The notes below the pieces were generated by a model. The model was not told where the DNA came from. It ran no database searches and saw only the letters and a list, made by a program, of their open reading frames with translations. This document shows positions 18,436 through 26,152 of a DNA stretch of 64,000 nt, one piece after another. Numbering within the stretch: the stretch's first letter is position 1; every line of letters begins with the position of its first letter. Position numbers and translations under genes: made by a program. The DNA is from Gammaproteobacteria bacterium (GTDB lineage: Bacteria > Pseudomonadota > Gammaproteobacteria > JACKNK01), in contig JACKNJ010000005.1 of NCBI GenBank assembly GCA_024234895.1, positions 124,001 through 188,000 of the forward strand, written 5' to 3'.

Positions 18436-18509
18436 GTAGGGCGGATACCCGAAGGGCTTCCGCCGAATCGGCGCTCAAATGGCGGAACCCCTTCGGGTAT
18501 CCGCCCTAC
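18436..18509. repeat. GTAG/CTAC hairpin pair (BIME-like), GTAGGGCGGA type
   Basis: An inverted repeat begins GTAGGGCGGATACCCGAAGG and ends with the complementary CCGCCCTAC. The GTAG tetranucleotide at the 5' edge is typical of REP elements moved by REP-associated tyrosine transposases. It lies exactly between the two inverted palindromic units. A relative is at 27203-27325. Confidence 0.7.
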
Positions 18510-18533
18510 GCTTCTACAACTACGGTCACGAAC

Positions 18534-18741
18534 AAGACGGGCCGCCGGCTCAATGCCGACCGGCCGTCTTCATTTCCCGCCACCTCCCCAGGCTTTCAGG
18601 GGTCGCCAGGGCCTCCTGAGACCCTCGGTCGCAGGGATGCGACCGTGGAGCCTCCATGGATGGATTCACGGCGTGTCTCAGGAGGCCCTGGCGGCCCCTG
18701 GAAGCCATGCCAAACCCCAGATGATGTGCACAACATCATCA
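18534..18741 (-). repeat. Modular palindromic unit, copy B (inverted)
   Basis: Reverse-complement counterpart of 18208-18417. The terminal 26-nt palindrome (18716-18741) matches copy A at 24 of 26 positions and the 54-nt loop (18622-18675) at 51 of 54. Two of the three loop differences form a compensatory base-pair change (GGCCGC/GCGGCC against GGTCGC/GCGACC). The long arms (18591-18621 and 18676-18706) differ from those of copy A but pair with each other at 29 of 31 positions, the two exceptions being T-G. The 37-nt end hairpin lies at 18534-18570. Confidence 0.85.
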
Positions 18742-18776
18742 AACCCACCCAGCCCACGGTCGGAAAATTCCAAGCC

Positions 18777-18800
18777 GGTCGCGGCTGAAGCCGCTCCTAC
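18777..18800 (-). repeat. Single REP-like unit, GTAGGAGCGGC type
   Basis: GCGGCTGAAGCCGCTCCTAC is one arm of the element seen as inverted pairs at 26153-26227, 49009-49081 and 50735-50804. Here only one arm is present, just upstream of the SRP RNA gene. Confidence 0.65.
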
Positions 18801-18878
18801 GGGAGAAAATCCGCCGATGCCGGGAAAGGGCTTCACGCCCCGTGATCCCAAGGTCACATTCGAGTAACATCGCGCCCC

Positions 18879-18982
18879 GACCACGCCGGTCCCCTCGCGA
18901 CGACAAGCTGTGAACCCGGTCAGGCCCGGAAGGGAGCAGCCGCAGCAGTGGACTCGGGCGCCGGGGTGCGGCTGGCGTGGTC
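18879..18982 (+). ncRNA. ffs: Signal recognition particle RNA (small bacterial type)
   Basis: The 4.5S-type SRP RNA is recognised by the tetraloop hairpin GGTCAGGCCCGGAAGGGAGC followed by AGCCGCAGCAGT, the conserved Ffh-binding domain. The ends GACCACGCC and GGCGTGGTC pair to close the stem, which sets the boundaries to about 104 nt. It binds Ffh for co-translational targeting of membrane proteins. Location directly upstream of dnaX is common in gammaproteobacteria. Confidence 0.95.
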
Positions 18983-19117
18983 ACTTCCCCCGGACGTTGA
19001 CTGTCCTGCCTTTTCTCGGTTTCCACGCGGCGTATACTCGGGCGCTCCGTCGCAGCGGCCCACCCGACCTTTCGGGACACAAGAGCCGCGCATCGACGCC
19101 ACCACCTTCCGGTCTCG

Positions 19118-20757
19118 ATGAGCTACCAAGCATTAGCCCGCAAGTGGCGCCCCCGCACATTCGCGCAGATGGTCGGCCAGGAGCATGTGCTCCGCGCGCT
19201 GATCAACGGTCTCGATAATGATCGTCTGCATCACGCCTTCCTGTTCACCGGCACCCGTGGCGTCGGCAAGACCACCGTCGCGCGCATCTTCGCGAAGGCG
19301 CTGAACTGCGAGGAGGGCGTCAGCTCCGAACCCTGTGGCGTCTGCTCGGCCTGTCGCGAGATCGATGAAGGGCGTTTCATCGACCTGATCGAGGTCGACG
19401 CCGCGTCCCGCACCAAGGTCGAGGACACCCGCGACCTGCTCGAGAACGTGCAGTACGCGCCGACCCGCGGGCGCTACAAGGTGTACCTGATCGACGAGGT
19501 GCACATGCTCTCCGCGCACAGCTTCAACGCGCTGCTGAAGACGCTGGAGGAGCCGCCGCCGCACGTGAAGTTCCTGCTCGCGACCACCGACCCGCAGAAG
19601 CTGCCGGTCACCATCCTGTCGCGCTGCCTGCAATTCAATCTGAAGCGCCTGCCGGTCACGCAGATCACCGACCACATCCGGTCGATCCTCGATCAGGAGA
19701 AGGTCGAGTTCGAGACCGCCGCGATCGAACACCTGGCGCGTGCCGCCGACGGTTCCATGCGCGACGCGCTCAGTCTGGTCGACCAGGGCATCGCCTTCGG
19801 CGCCGGCGCGCTGCGCAACGACGATGTGCGCAAGATGCTCGGCAGCATCGAGGGCGGCCATGTGATCGCGCTGCTCAACGCACTGGCCGATGGTGACGGC
19901 GCGAAGCTGATGCAGACCGTCGCCGCGATCGCCGAACTGACCCCGATTTCAACGCGCTGCTGGCCGAGATGCTGATGGTCCTGCAACGCATCGCGCTGGT
20001 GCAGGCCGTGCCCGCCGCCGCCGATCCGGAGTGGGAGCAGCGCGATGCCATCGTCGAACTGGCCGGGTGTTTCGCGCCGGAGGACGTGCAGCTCAATTAC
20101 CAGATCGGCCTGCTCGGTCGCCGCGATCTGCCGCTGGCGCCGGAACCGCGCGCCGGGGCCGAGATGGTGTTGCTGCGCATGCTCGCGTTCCGACCCGGTG
20201 ATGCGGAACCCGCCCGCGCTTCCGCGCCGACGGCAGCGCCGACAAGGCAGCCCGCAAGTCGTCCTGCGCCGGCTGCCGCACCAGTTGCCCCGACTGCCGC
20301 TCCGGCGGCCAAGCCTCAGCCGACCCGACAGGAATCGGTCGCCCCAACGCCGTCCGTTGCGGCTTCCGGCAATGAGGACTGGGCCGGCTGGATCGCGGCG
20401 ATGGGGCTGAGCGGACTGTCCCGCCAGCTCGCCGAACACTGCGTGCTGCGCGGCGTCGAAGGCGATCAGGTGATGCTCGGCCTGACCCCGGCCGGCGAGG
20501 CGCTGCGCACGCCCGGCAACGAGAAACGCATGGTCGAGGCGCTGTGTTCGCATCTCGGCCGCAAGGTGCGCGTGACCATCGAGCTGGTCGCCGACACGGC
20601 GGTCGGCACCGCGACCCCGGCCGCGCAGGCCGCGCAGGCGCGCGTCGATCGCCAGAAAGCCGCCGAACAGGCGATCGCCGACGATCCCAACGTGCGCGCG
20701 ATGCAGGAACGGCTGGGCGCGCAACTGATCCCCAATTCCATCCAACCCAACGAATGA
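19118..20757 (+). CDS. dnaX: DNA polymerase III tau/gamma subunit DnaX, frameshifted as sequenced
   Basis: DnaX loads the beta clamp. The first frame (19118-19975) has MSYQALARKWRPRTFAQMVG, Walker A GTRGVGKTT, the four-Cys zinc module (C-x8-C-x2-C-x2-C, from NCEEGVSS to CSAC), YLIDEVHMLS and sensor-1 LATTDPQ. At codon 275-277 (19940-19948) the frame is lost and ends in ISTRCWPRC. The continuation, in the -1 frame, reads DFNALLAEMLMVLQRIALVQ and goes on through an Ala/Pro-rich linker to the tau C-terminal domain, ending at 20757. A single missing C or G after ACCCC explains it. The gene is essential, so a sequencing error or a -1 ribosomal slip at CCCCGA is more likely than true loss. Confidence 0.9.
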
Positions 20758-20776
20758 CGCACACCGGAGAGACAGC

Positions 20777-21100
20777 ATGAAAGGCGGCCTCGGCAACCTG
20801 ATGAAGCAGGCGCAGAAGATGCAGGAAGACATGCAGAAGGCGCAGGCGGAGCTCGGCAATCTCGAAGTCACCGGCGAAGCCGGCGGCGGTCTGGTCAGGA
20901 TCGTCATGACCGGCAAGCACGAGGCGCGCTCGGTGAAGATCGACCCGAGCCTGTTCGGCGACGACGCCGACATGCTCGAAGATCTGGTCGCAGCCGCGAT
21001 CAACGATGCCGCTCACAAGGTCGAGGCGGCCGTGTCCGCGAAGATGAGCGCGGTCACCGCCGGCATGCCGTTGCCGCCGGGCATGAAGCTGCCGTTCTGA
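20777..21100 (+). CDS. ybaB: YbaB/EbfC nucleoid-associated protein
   Basis: The 107-residue protein is the normal size for YbaB/EbfC, a dimeric DNA-binding protein. The N-terminal helix GLGNLMKQAQKMQEDMQKAQ and the SVKIDPSLFGDDADMLEDLV and AAINDAAHKVE segments are diagnostic. It lies 19 bp after dnaX, in the widespread dnaX-ybaB-recR arrangement. Here the ybaB-recR link is interrupted by an inserted element of about 560 bp that begins right after the ybaB stop codon. Confidence 0.95.
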   Translation: MKGGLGNLMKQAQKMQEDMQKAQAELGNLEVTGEAGGGLVRIVMTGKHEARSVKIDPSLFGDDADMLEDLVAAAINDAAHKVEAAVSAKMSAVTAGMPLPPGMKLPF

Positions 21101-21131
21101 GTGTTCAGTGGGCAGTGTTCAGTGGGCAGTG
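21101..21131. repeat. Left inverted heptamer repeat of the S23/IVP element
   Basis: Two spaced copies of CAGTGTTCAGTG-like sequence (GTGTTCAGTGGGCAGTGTTC then AGTGGGCAGTG). Their core is the reverse complement of the CACTGAA heptamer array at 21523-21661, so the gene between them is bracketed by inverted repeats. Confidence 0.75.
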
Positions 21132-21162
21132 AACCGCGAATGAGCACGCAGAGGCAGCAAGG

Positions 21163-21535
21163 ATGGCCAAGACGTTTGAGGACTTGGAAGTCTGGAAGCG
21201 TGCGTCGCGATTAAGTGTGGCGCTGTACCGTGAGCTGGCTGGCCTGCGCGATTTCGGTTTTCGCGATCAGATCACGCGATCCGGCTTGTCGATCCCAAGC
21301 AATATCGCAGAGGGTTTGGAACGGCGTTCGCGTAAAGAGCGGCAACGATTTATCGAGATTGCGTCAGGCTCATGTGCCGAGCTGCGAGCTGAGGACCCAG
21401 ATCTACATAGGCAGGGAAGTCGGCTACATCGATAGAGCGCTCGCGAAAGCCTGGGTGCAGGAAACAAAAGAGTTGAGCGCCATGCTTGCGTCCCTCATCA
21501 AATCACTCCCCACACTCCAAGACACTGAACACTGA
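21163..21535 (+). pseudogene. Four-helix-bundle protein (S23/IVP family), frameshifted
   Basis: The start MAKTFEDLEVWKRASRLSVA, then FRDQITRSGLSIPSNIAEGL and RFIEIASGSCAELR, is the S23/IVP four-helix-bundle family, originally named from 23S rRNA intervening sequences and of unclear role in chromosomal copies. The first frame ends at 21435. The expected C-terminal half (TQIYIGREVGYIDRALAKAW) continues in another frame to 21535. A direct 7-bp duplication, CGAGCTG at 21378-21384 and again at 21385-21391, accounts for the shift: removing one copy restores AELRTQIYIG. A ribosome-binding site is weak (GGCAGCAAGG). Confidence 0.85.
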
Positions 21536-21661
21536 ACACTGAACACTGAACACTGAACACTGAACACTGAACACTGAACACTGAACACTGAACACTGAAC
21601 ACTGAACACTGAACACTGAACACTGAACACTGAACACTGAACACTGAACACTGAACACTGA
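21523..21661. repeat. Heptamer tandem repeat (CACTGAA)n abutting recR
   Basis: Nineteen complete CACTGAA units (21523-21655) plus CACTGA (21656-21661) run without interruption to the A of the recR start codon. The array has no Shine-Dalgarno-like sequence, so it replaces the normal recR ribosome-binding region. The minus strand of the array reads as a repetitive CSVFSVQ-type peptide, which is an artefact. Confidence 0.95.
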
Positions 21662-22257
21662 TGTCGTTTTCGCCCCTTATTGACCGCCTGATCGAGGCCC
21701 TGCGCGTGCTGCCCGGGGTCGGGCCGCGTTCCGCGCAGCGGGCGGCGTTTCATCTGCTGGAACGCGACCGCGATGGCGCGCGGCGCCTGGCCGAGGCGCT
21801 GGTGCTGGCGATGGACAAGGTCGGGCATTGCAGGCAGTGCCGCACGCTGTCCGAGACCGATATCTGTACGCTGTGCGCCAGTGATCGGCGGGACCGTTCC
21901 GTGTTGTGCGTGGTCGAGAACCCGACCGACGTGATCGCGGTCGATCGCGGCGGTGCCTACCACGGCCTGTTCTTCGTGCTGATGGGGCATCTGTCGCCGC
22001 TGGATGGCATCGGCCCGCGCGAGCTCGGGCTGGACGGGCTCGATGCGCGCCTTGCCGAGGGCGAGGTCAAGGAGCTGATCCTGGCCACCAACCCGACCGT
22101 CGAGGGCGAGGCCACCGCGCACTACATCGCCGAGATGGCGCGCCGCCACGGGGTGAAGGTCTCGCGCATCGCGCAGGGCGTGCCGTTTGGTGGCGAACTG
22201 GAATACATCGACGCCGGCACCCTGTCGCAGGCGATCGCCGACCGGAGGGTGTACTGA
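21661..22257 (+). CDS. recR: Recombination mediator RecR
   Basis: The 198-residue protein is the usual length. It has the N-terminal helix-hairpin-helix (SPLIDRLIEALRVLPGVGPR), the four-Cys zinc module (CRQCRTLSETDICTLC), the Toprim domain (VLCVVENPTDVIAVD, EVKELILATNPTVEGEATAHYI) and the C-terminal Walker-B-like VPFGGELEYIDAGTL. With RecF/RecO it loads RecA on gapped DNA. The start matches the family N-terminus, but the ATG is immediately preceded by the heptamer array and has no visible ribosome-binding site. Confidence 0.96.
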   Translation: MSFSPLIDRLIEALRVLPGVGPRSAQRAAFHLLERDRDGARRLAEALVLAMDKVGHCRQCRTLSETDICTLCASDRRDRSVLCVVENPTDVIAVDRGGAYHGLFFVLMGHLSPLDGIGPRELGLDGLDARLAEGEVKELILATNPTVEGEATAHYIAEMARRHGVKVSRIAQGVPFGGELEYIDAGTLSQAIADRRVY

Positions 22258-22601
22258 TGGGCGGCTGCCTGTTCTGCGGCATCGCGGACGGTTCGATCCC
22301 GGCCAGGGTGATCCACGCGGACGATCTGGTGGTCGCCTTCGAGGACATCAACCCGGTCGCGCCGCTGCACGTGCTGGTGATCCCGCGTGAGCACATCGCC
22401 ACCATCAACGACCTGACGCCGGAGCATGAAGCCGTGGTCGGGCGGCTGTATCTGGTCGCGCAGCGCATCGCCCGCGAGCGCGGTTACGACGAACGTGGCT
22501 ACCGGGTGGTCATGAACTGCAACGCCGACGCCGGCCAGAGCGTCTATCACATCCACCTGCATCTGCTTGCCGGTCGGCACCTGAGCTGGCCGCCGGGCTG
22601 A
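22257..22601 (+). CDS. hinT: HIT family nucleotide hydrolase (HinT-like)
   Basis: The 114-residue protein starts GGCLFCGIADGSIPA and carries the histidine-triad motif VYHIHLHLLAG (H-x-H-x-H) near the C-terminus, as in HinT purine nucleoside phosphoramidases. PLHVLVIPREHIATINDL is the other family signature. The ATG overlaps the recR stop codon by 1 nt, so translation is coupled. Confidence 0.93.
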   Translation: MGGCLFCGIADGSIPARVIHADDLVVAFEDINPVAPLHVLVIPREHIATINDLTPEHEAVVGRLYLVAQRIARERGYDERGYRVVMNCNADAGQSVYHIHLHLLAGRHLSWPPG

Positions 22602-22632
22602 TTCCACAATCCTTCCGCATTCCGGTCACGGT

Positions 22633-22708
22633 GGGTGCTTGATCCGGGCTCAGAGTGTGAACCGTCGAAGGAGGGGAACGTCTCCTCCCGGTTTCACATC
22701 AAGCACCC
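22633..22708 (+). promoter_or_regulatory. Structured 5' leader hairpin of the Spy-like gene
   Basis: An 11-bp perfect outer stem (GGGTGCTTGAT at 22633-22643 with ATCAAGCACCC at 22698-22708) encloses a second stem (GTGAACCG with CGGTTTCAC, one bulge) and a GGAGG/CCTCC inner stem. There is no T-run. It ends 23 bp before the ATG at 22732 and just before the ribosome-binding site AAGGAG, so it may control translation or mRNA stability. Confidence 0.55.
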
Positions 22709-22731
22709 CGGATGGGGGCAAGGAGTCCATC

Positions 22732-23124
22732 ATGAAAAAGCTCACCACCCTGTTGATCGCCGCCGCCATCGCCACCCCGCTGGCGATCTCGGCGTCCCCC
22801 TACGGCGACCGCCCCTGCGGTCGTGACAAGGCCGATTTCGCCCAGACCCTCGGCCTGAGCGTCGAGCAGCAGGAGAAGGTCGGCGCGCTCTTTGCCGAGC
22901 AGCAGGCGAAGCGCGAGGCGCAGCGTGCCGAGCGCCAGGCCCAGCGCGATGCTGACCGCGCCGCCATGCAGGCGCAGCTCGGCCAGATCCTGACCAAGGA
23001 GCAGTACGAGCAGTATCAGGCCATGCAGGCGGAGCGCCAGAAGTGGCGCGAGGAGCATCGCGAGGCCCGTGAGCAGTGGCGTGAGGAGCGTCACCACGAA
23101 CGTTCCGAGCGCGAGCACGACTGA
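22732..23124 (+). CDS. Spy/CpxP-like periplasmic protein
   Basis: The 130-residue protein has a signal peptide (MKKLTTLLIAAAIATPLAIS then ASPY) and a highly charged, all-helical body rich in Glu, Arg and Gln. It contains an LxxEQ-type repeat pair typical of Spy/CpxP proteins (LGLSVEQQEKV and LTKEQYEQYQAM). Such proteins are periplasmic stress chaperones or Cpx-type regulators. The start is fixed by AAGGAG 7 bp upstream. No CpxA/R pair lies nearby. The His/Glu-rich tail (EERHHERSEREHD) could bind metal, which is an inference only. Confidence 0.85.
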   Translation: MKKLTTLLIAAAIATPLAISASPYGDRPCGRDKADFAQTLGLSVEQQEKVGALFAEQQAKREAQRAERQAQRDADRAAMQAQLGQILTKEQYEQYQAMQAERQKWREEHREAREQWREERHHERSEREHD

Positions 23125-23154
23125 TCTCCGGCTGCGTTTACCCGGCGGGTCCGG

Positions 23155-23187
23155 CCCGCGCCAATCCTGGTTGGCGCGGGCTTTTTC
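23155..23187 (+). terminator. Rho-independent terminator after the Spy-like gene
   Basis: CCCGCGCCAA-TCCTGG-TTGGCGCGGG is a perfect 10-bp stem followed by CTTTTT, 30 bp after the stop codon. Confidence 0.9.
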
Positions 23188-23255
23188 GTTTCCGGAAGCA
23201 GAGCCTGCGGAGGGTGGCAGTCATCGATCCCGACAAGGCAGAATGACGCTAATGA

Positions 23256-25586
23256 TTGCCGGGTATTGGCCGATCGGCACAGAGAGTCGGGACGGCGTGG
23301 ACCGGTTGGCCGAACACGGCTATCGACCGCCCTGACATCGCCTTTGGAGCACATCGCGTGCAAAGCCTGGATCGCCGCCTCATCCGTTTCGTGACCGTGC
23401 TCGCCACGGCAACCGGCCTGCTGGTCGCGCTCGTGATTCCGTCGATCTATTTTGGCGCTGAATACCGCACCCTGGAGACCGAGCTGACCCTGGTCGCGCG
23501 TGCCAAGGAGGTGCTGCTGCAAGACGTGATCAGTCAGGACACGGAGCGGTGGGCCTTGCAGACGACGCGCCTCGACGAGGTGCTGGCACGGCGGATGATC
23601 GCTCACGACCGCTTCCAGGCCGAGATTCGCGATGCCGCCGACGGGGTCGTGCTGCGGCGCGGCGATTCGCAGCCCATGCCGACCCTGGCGATCACGCTGC
23701 CCCTGTCGGGTGACGGCCGGCAGGTCGGCACCCTCACGATGGTCGGCACCTATCGCCATGTGGTGTCGAACACGCTGGTCGTCAGCATCTTCAGCCTGCT
23801 GCTGTCGGGACTGGCCTATTTCCTGCTCAAGTTGCTGCCCCTGCGGGCTCTGCGCCGGGTTTACGGCGAGCTCAACGCGGAGAAGGAACGCGCCGAGGTC
23901 ACGTTGTTTTCGATTGGTGACGCGGTCATCGCGGCCGATCGGCTGGAGCGCATCGAACGCATGAACGAGAACGCCGCGGAGCTGACCGGCTGGTCGATGG
24001 CCGATGCCCGCGGGCGACAGGTCGGCGACGTGTTCCGCATCGTCGACGACAAGACCGGCGAACCGGCCCAGGACCCGTTGCGCACAGCCATGGCCCGTGG
24101 GGTCGCGCTATCCGTCCCCGGACATCTTTCCCTGCGTCGTCGGGACGGCAGCCTGGTCGCGATCGAACACAACGCCGCGCCGGTGCTCATCGAGGGCGGG
24201 CAGGTCGCCGGCGGCGTGCTGGTGTTCCGCGATGTCACCAAGCAGCGGGAGCAGTCGCGGCGGCTCAGCTGGCAGGCGCAGCACGATTCGCTGACCGGGC
24301 TGCTCAACCGCAGCGAGTTCGAACGGCGCGTGGCCAGCGCGATCGAAAATTATCGCGAGACGCGGCGTCCGTTCATCGTGCTCTACCTCGATCTCGATCG
24401 CTTCAAGGTCGTCAACGATTCCGCCGGTCACGTTGCCGGTGACGAATTGCTCCGCCAGGTCGGAGACCTGTTCGGCATGCCGTTGCGTACCTCGGACCTG
24501 CTCGCGCGTCTCGGTGGCGACGAGTTCGGCGCCTTGCTGCTCGGCTGTCCGCTCGAACGCGCCAAGGAAATCGCCAACACCATCCTCAACGTGGTCGGCA
24601 ATTTCCGTTTCGGCTGGGACGACAAGATGTTCACCATCGGTGTCAGCATCGGCATCGTGGAGTTCGCGCCGGAGTTCCGCGACGTCGACGACCTGCTCGC
24701 GGCGGCCGATTCCGCTTGTTACGCGTCCAAGGAAGGGGGCCGGAACCGCTGGTCGGTATACGTGGCGGACGATGAATTGATACAGAGTCACCGCATCGAG
24801 ACCGACTGGACGCAGCAGGTCATACAAGCGATGGCCGAAGATCGCATGCAAATCTACTTCCAGGAGTTCCGCGCCATGCGTGCGGGCACGACCGATTCCG
24901 GTCGGCATATCGAGGTGCTGCTGCGCATGGTCGACAGCCGGGGGCATGTCTTGCTGCCCGGCGCCTTCATGCCCGCGGCCGAACGCCACGACCTGATGCC
25001 GCGTCTCGATCTGTGGGTCATCGAGAAGGCGTTTTCACGGCATCGCGAGATCGTCCAGCGTTTCGGTGACGGCGCAACCTGTTCGATCAATCTGTCCGGC
25101 CATTCGGCCTCCGATCCGCGACTCGCCGAGCAGATTCGCGAACTCGCCAGCAAGCATGCAATCCGCCCGGTGATGTTCAGTTTCGAGCTCAGTGAAACGG
25201 AAGTGCTGAAACGTCTGCGCGCCAGTTCGGAGCTGATGGTGGCGCTGACCACGGACGGTTTCCGCTTCACCCTGGATGATTTCGGCGGCGCTATCGGCGC
25301 GTTTTCCTACCTGCGCAATCTGCCCATCGACATGGTAAAGATCGACGGTTCCTACATCCGGGATGCGGCCACCAGTGAAATCAGCCAGGTGATGGTGGCG
25401 GCGATCAACGACATCGGCCACGTGATGGGCGTGCTCACCCTTGCGAAATCGGTGGATTCCGACCGCATCCTGGATGAGATCAGGGAGATCGGCATCGATT
25501 TCGCGCAGGGCTTCCTGCTGCACCAGCCGGAGCCGCTGGACGTGATCGACGACAACGGCGGAACGGACACGCCGAACGTGCACTGA
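23256..25586 (+). CDS. Membrane-anchored PAS-GGDEF-EAL c-di-GMP protein
   Basis: Up to 776 residues: a membrane helix (RLIRFVTVLATATGLLVALV), a periplasmic sensor segment, a second helix (SIFSLLLSGLAYFLLKLLPL), a PAS domain (AEVTLFSIGDAVIAADRLER), a GGDEF domain and an EAL domain. The diguanylate cyclase site is intact (LARLGGDEFGALL). The phosphodiesterase domain has EVLLRM for EALLRW and keeps INLSG, LDDFGG and VKIDGSYI, but AEGVE is replaced by AKSVD, so hydrolysis may be impaired. A GTG at 23358 (VQSLDRRLIRF) is an alternative start about 34 codons in and probably the real one, since the preceding stretch has no conserved feature. Confidence 0.88.
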   Translation: MPGIGRSAQRVGTAWTGWPNTAIDRPDIAFGAHRVQSLDRRLIRFVTVLATATGLLVALVIPSIYFGAEYRTLETELTLVARAKEVLLQDVISQDTERWALQTTRLDEVLARRMIAHDRFQAEIRDAADGVVLRRGDSQPMPTLAITLPLSGDGRQVGTLTMVGTYRHVVSNTLVVSIFSLLLSGLAYFLLKLLPLRALRRVYGELNAEKERAEVTLFSIGDAVIAADRLERIERMNENAAELTGWSMADARGRQVGDVFRIVDDKTGEPAQDPLRTAMARGVALSVPGHLSLRRRDGSLVAIEHNAAPVLIEGGQVAGGVLVFRDVTKQREQSRRLSWQAQHDSLTGLLNRSEFERRVASAIENYRETRRPFIVLYLDLDRFKVVNDSAGHVAGDELLRQVGDLFGMPLRTSDLLARLGGDEFGALLLGCPLERAKEIANTILNVVGNFRFGWDDKMFTIGVSIGIVEFAPEFRDVDDLLAAADSACYASKEGGRNRWSVYVADDELIQSHRIETDWTQQVIQAMAEDRMQIYFQEFRAMRAGTTDSGRHIEVLLRMVDSRGHVLLPGAFMPAAERHDLMPRLDLWVIEKAFSRHREIVQRFGDGATCSINLSGHSASDPRLAEQIRELASKHAIRPVMFSFELSETEVLKRLRASSELMVALTTDGFRFTLDDFGGAIGAFSYLRNLPIDMVKIDGSYIRDAATSEISQVMVAAINDIGHVMGVLTLAKSVDSDRILDEIREIGIDFAQGFLLHQPEPLDVIDDNGGTDTPNVH

Positions 25587-25696
25587 CGCCCGGTCACCCG
25601 CTCAACACACGGCGCCAGCCTGGTCGCCAGGCGCCACGCCTGATTTTCGGAGCCGGCCCGCTCGTACAATGAGGCTTTGCCCGAGGAGTTTCGGCG

Positions 25697-26143
25697 ATGC
25701 ATGTGTGGGTGGACGCGGACGCCTGTCCGGCGGTGATCAAGGAGATTCTGTTCCGCGCGGCGCAGCGCACCGGCCTGCCGTTGACGCTGGTCGCGAACCA
25801 GCCGTTGCGCACGCCACCGATGCCGAACATCCGCTCGGTGGTGGTGGCGGCGGGATTCGACGTCGCCGACAACCACATCGTGCAGGCGGTGGAGGTGGGC
25901 GATCTGGTGGTCACGGCGGACATTCCGCTGGCCGCCGAGGTGATCGCCAAGGGTGGTCACGCGCTCAACCCGCGCGGCGAGTTCTATTCCACGGAGAACA
26001 TCCGCCAGCGCCTGAACATGCGCGATTTCATGGACACCATGCGCAGCAGCGGCGTGCAGATGGGTGGCCCGGCGGCCTTCAGCCAGAAGGACCGGCAGGC
26101 CTTCGCCAACCAGCTTGACCGCTTTCTCGCACAACGGCGGTAA
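25697..26143 (+). CDS. yaiI: YaiI/YqxD family protein (UPF0178)
   Basis: The 148-residue protein starts MHVWVDADACPAVIKEILFR, the conserved aspartate-rich motif of the UPF0178 (DUF188) family, which has a PIN-like fold. DIPLAAEVIAKGGHALNPRG and LNMRDFMDTMRSSGVQMGGP complete the family pattern. The molecular function is not established; nuclease activity is only suggested by the acidic cluster. A ribosome-binding site GAGGAG lies 9 bp upstream. It is followed by a REP-like hairpin pair. Confidence 0.93.
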   Translation: MHVWVDADACPAVIKEILFRAAQRTGLPLTLVANQPLRTPPMPNIRSVVVAAGFDVADNHIVQAVEVGDLVVTADIPLAAEVIAKGGHALNPRGEFYSTENIRQRLNMRDFMDTMRSSGVQMGGPAAFSQKDRQAFANQLDRFLAQRR

Positions 26144-26152
26144 CGCAATCCA

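Larger units (their letters stand above)
17817..18878. other. Protein-free interval rich in RNA signals and palindromes
   Basis: This interval of about 1.06 kb between imuB and the SRP RNA has no credible protein gene. It contains in order: NtrC-like sites (17835-17872), a sigma-54 promoter (17962-17977), a probable sRNA ending at a strong terminator (18151-18178), two inverted copies of a modular palindromic unit (18208-18417 and 18534-18741), a GTAG hairpin pair (18436-18509) and a single REP-like unit (18777-18800). ORFs across it are by-products of the palindromes. Confidence 0.8.

Noticed and set aside
18208..18741. Insertion sequence or prophage remnant
   Set aside because: No transposase or integrase coding potential and no target duplication are visible. 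The structure is palindromic and modular rather than a gene-bearing element.
21523..21661. CRISPR array
   Set aside because: Units are 7 bp and directly contiguous, with no spacers. It is a simple tandem repeat.
21424..22149. Minus-strand ORF with CSVFSVQ repeats
   Set aside because: It is a translation of the heptamer array and the antisense of recR, with no independent coding evidence.
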